From the NCBI GenBank assembly GCA_030248065.1, contig JASAMV010002350.1, forward strand, positions 24,765 through 88,764: 64,000 nt of DNA. The letters run 5' to 3'. A model generated the notes under the pieces. The model ran no database searches. It had not been told where the DNA came from and saw nothing but the letters and a program-made list of their open reading frames with translations. The translations under genes and the position numbers were made by a program. Each line of letters starts with the position of its first letter. Position 1 is the stretch's first letter. Source of the stretch: Rhynchonema sp. JSB1_4. Taxonomy: Eukaryota; Nematoda; Chromadorea; Monhysterida; Xyalidae. Shown piece by piece: positions 62,968-64,000 of this stretch.

Positions 62968-63584
62968 GACCCTTTTGTCGAGTCTTGTGAAGACATCAAA
63001 TGGGAACGCGCACTCCGGCATCGCGATGGATGCCGTCGTGGCTCGTGGGTTGCTTTACTGTACACAAGATAAATATAATAAACAAAAGCACAAATGAAGC
63101 AGCACACGCGAAACAATGGTCAACCAACAACAACTACCCAGTGCGGGCGGGGCAGCCATTAAACACGTCAAAGTTGTCACGCGTACTCCGTCATCGCGTT
63201 GCGATGCCGTCGTAAGCGTGCATTTTGCAACACGCAACAACCACATCCTTTCCACTTTTTGTCTTGAACTACAATTGTTCATCACAGTACTGTAATCAAA
63301 GGCAACGAAATCAAGAAGCTGAATTGTTGTATGTTGTTGAACTGGATTCTGCCACACACGTTACCAATCGTCCGACGAAGTGTGGCGACATTTTCTGTTG
63401 GTTGCACGACTAAATTGATAATGTACATTCTTAGTTGTGCGACCAAGCATGACAAAATTTGCCGTCTGTTGTGCGACTAAATTCAACGACCTACACTCCA
63501 GTGATGCGACAACTAACAAGTACGGGCGGGGCAGCCATCAAACACGTCAAAGTTGTCACGCGTACTCCGTCATCGCAAATACAG
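62968..63584. repeat. Spacer with a dispersed direct repeat
   Basis: A segment of about 54 bp (GGGCGGGGCAGCCATTAAAC ... GCGTACTCCGTCATCGC) at 63144-63197 recurs at 63523-63576. No gene or FAM50 first exon could be found here. Confidence 0.6.
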
Positions 63585-64000
63585 GACATGACTAATATCT
63601 CTAAACACAAAACACACGAGCTGGATAGGTTAATCCACCAACTAAGGGCGCAAAATGCACAGCCTAGTCCGACAATTAACGTCACAAAATATACAGTCTA
63701 GTCTCCCGACCAACGAGAAAGCTAACGGGCAAGGGCGATCTCCGTCGACGCGCTGCGTCGCCGTCGATGCCCTTCAGTGTCAATACAAGACATAACTAAT
63801 ATCTCTAAACACAAAACGCACAGGCTGGATTGGTTAGTCCAACAACTAACGGCACGAAATGCACAGGCTAGTCCGACAATTAACATCACAAAATATACAG
63901 GCTAGTCCCCCGACAAACGAGCAAGACTGACAGGCAAGGGCGATCTCCGTCGACGCGTTGCGTCGCCGTCGATGCCCTTGAGTGTCAATACAAGACATAA
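63585..64000. repeat. Satellite-like array, period about 204 bp
   Basis: GACATAACTAATATCTCTAA or a near variant starts units at about 63585 and 63789, and again begins at 63993 at the window edge. Each unit ends with a GGGCGATCTCCGTCGACGCG block. The array runs off the window. Confidence 0.8.

Noticed and set aside
63144..64000. Regularly spaced repeats that might be taken for a CRISPR array
   Set aside because: Units are about 204 bp with no short repeat/unique spacer pattern, in an intron-containing genome; it is a satellite-like tandem array.

Overview
This window is eukaryotic: genes are split into many short exons joined by GT..AG introns whose acceptors usually read TTTCAG, there are no ribosome binding sites or operons, and the DNA between exons is packed with small inverted-repeat transposons. 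The gene set (a TWK-type two-pore K+ channel, a UDP-glycosyltransferase, and a secreted Kunitz/ShKT/LDLa mosaic with a Reeler domain) points to an invertebrate animal, most likely an ecdysozoan such as a nematode. That assignment is inference; no ribosomal or mitochondrial sequence is present to fix it.

Layout. 1-1.1 kb: the 3' end of a gene for a Pro/Gln/Tyr-rich protein (+). 1.1-11.3 kb: no gene I can support; transposon remains, including a foldback element, GGCCCGG repeats, and a hAT MITE lying inside a Helitron-like sequence. 11.3-15.7 kb: a complete 10-exon UDP-glycosyltransferase (+), carrying two MITEs in introns. 16.3-23.5 kb: a complete 12-exon K2P channel (-), convergent with it. 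27.0-29.2 kb: a phytanoyl-CoA dioxygenase-family enzyme (-). 30.0-31.8 kb: a LAPTM-like membrane protein (-), apparently with a tiny gene nested in its first intron. 34.3-38.5 kb: a secreted protein of unknown family (-), with a (CG)n(GT)n tract in an intron. 42.9-49.5 kb: a complete 11-exon secreted mosaic protein with the order Reeler, Kunitz, Kunitz, ShKT, Thr-rich, LDLa (-). 51.5-52.7 kb: a deleted hAT transposon that keeps the end of its transposase. 53.9-61.3 kb: most of a FAM50/XAP5 nuclear protein gene (-), its introns filled with nested elements. 61.3-64 kb: a long inverted-repeat element with a hAT MITE nested in it, then a satellite-like array with a period of about 204 bp.

The gene models were built by hand by joining exons whose reading phases agree. 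For the UGT, the K2P channel and the Reeler mosaic, every junction is phase-consistent from ATG to stop, giving 500, 628 and 596 residues. The PhyH model (305 aa) and the unknown secreted protein (502 aa) are also in phase, but some of their boundaries are weaker. The genes do not form an obvious pathway. The striking theme is density of mobile DNA: at least five hAT-type elements with 8-bp target duplications (four perfect, one with a single mismatch), several palindromic families in TTAA or TA sites, a complete 171-bp mini-Helitron, and a 5'-truncated non-LTR retrotransposon with a 12-bp duplication, several of them nested.
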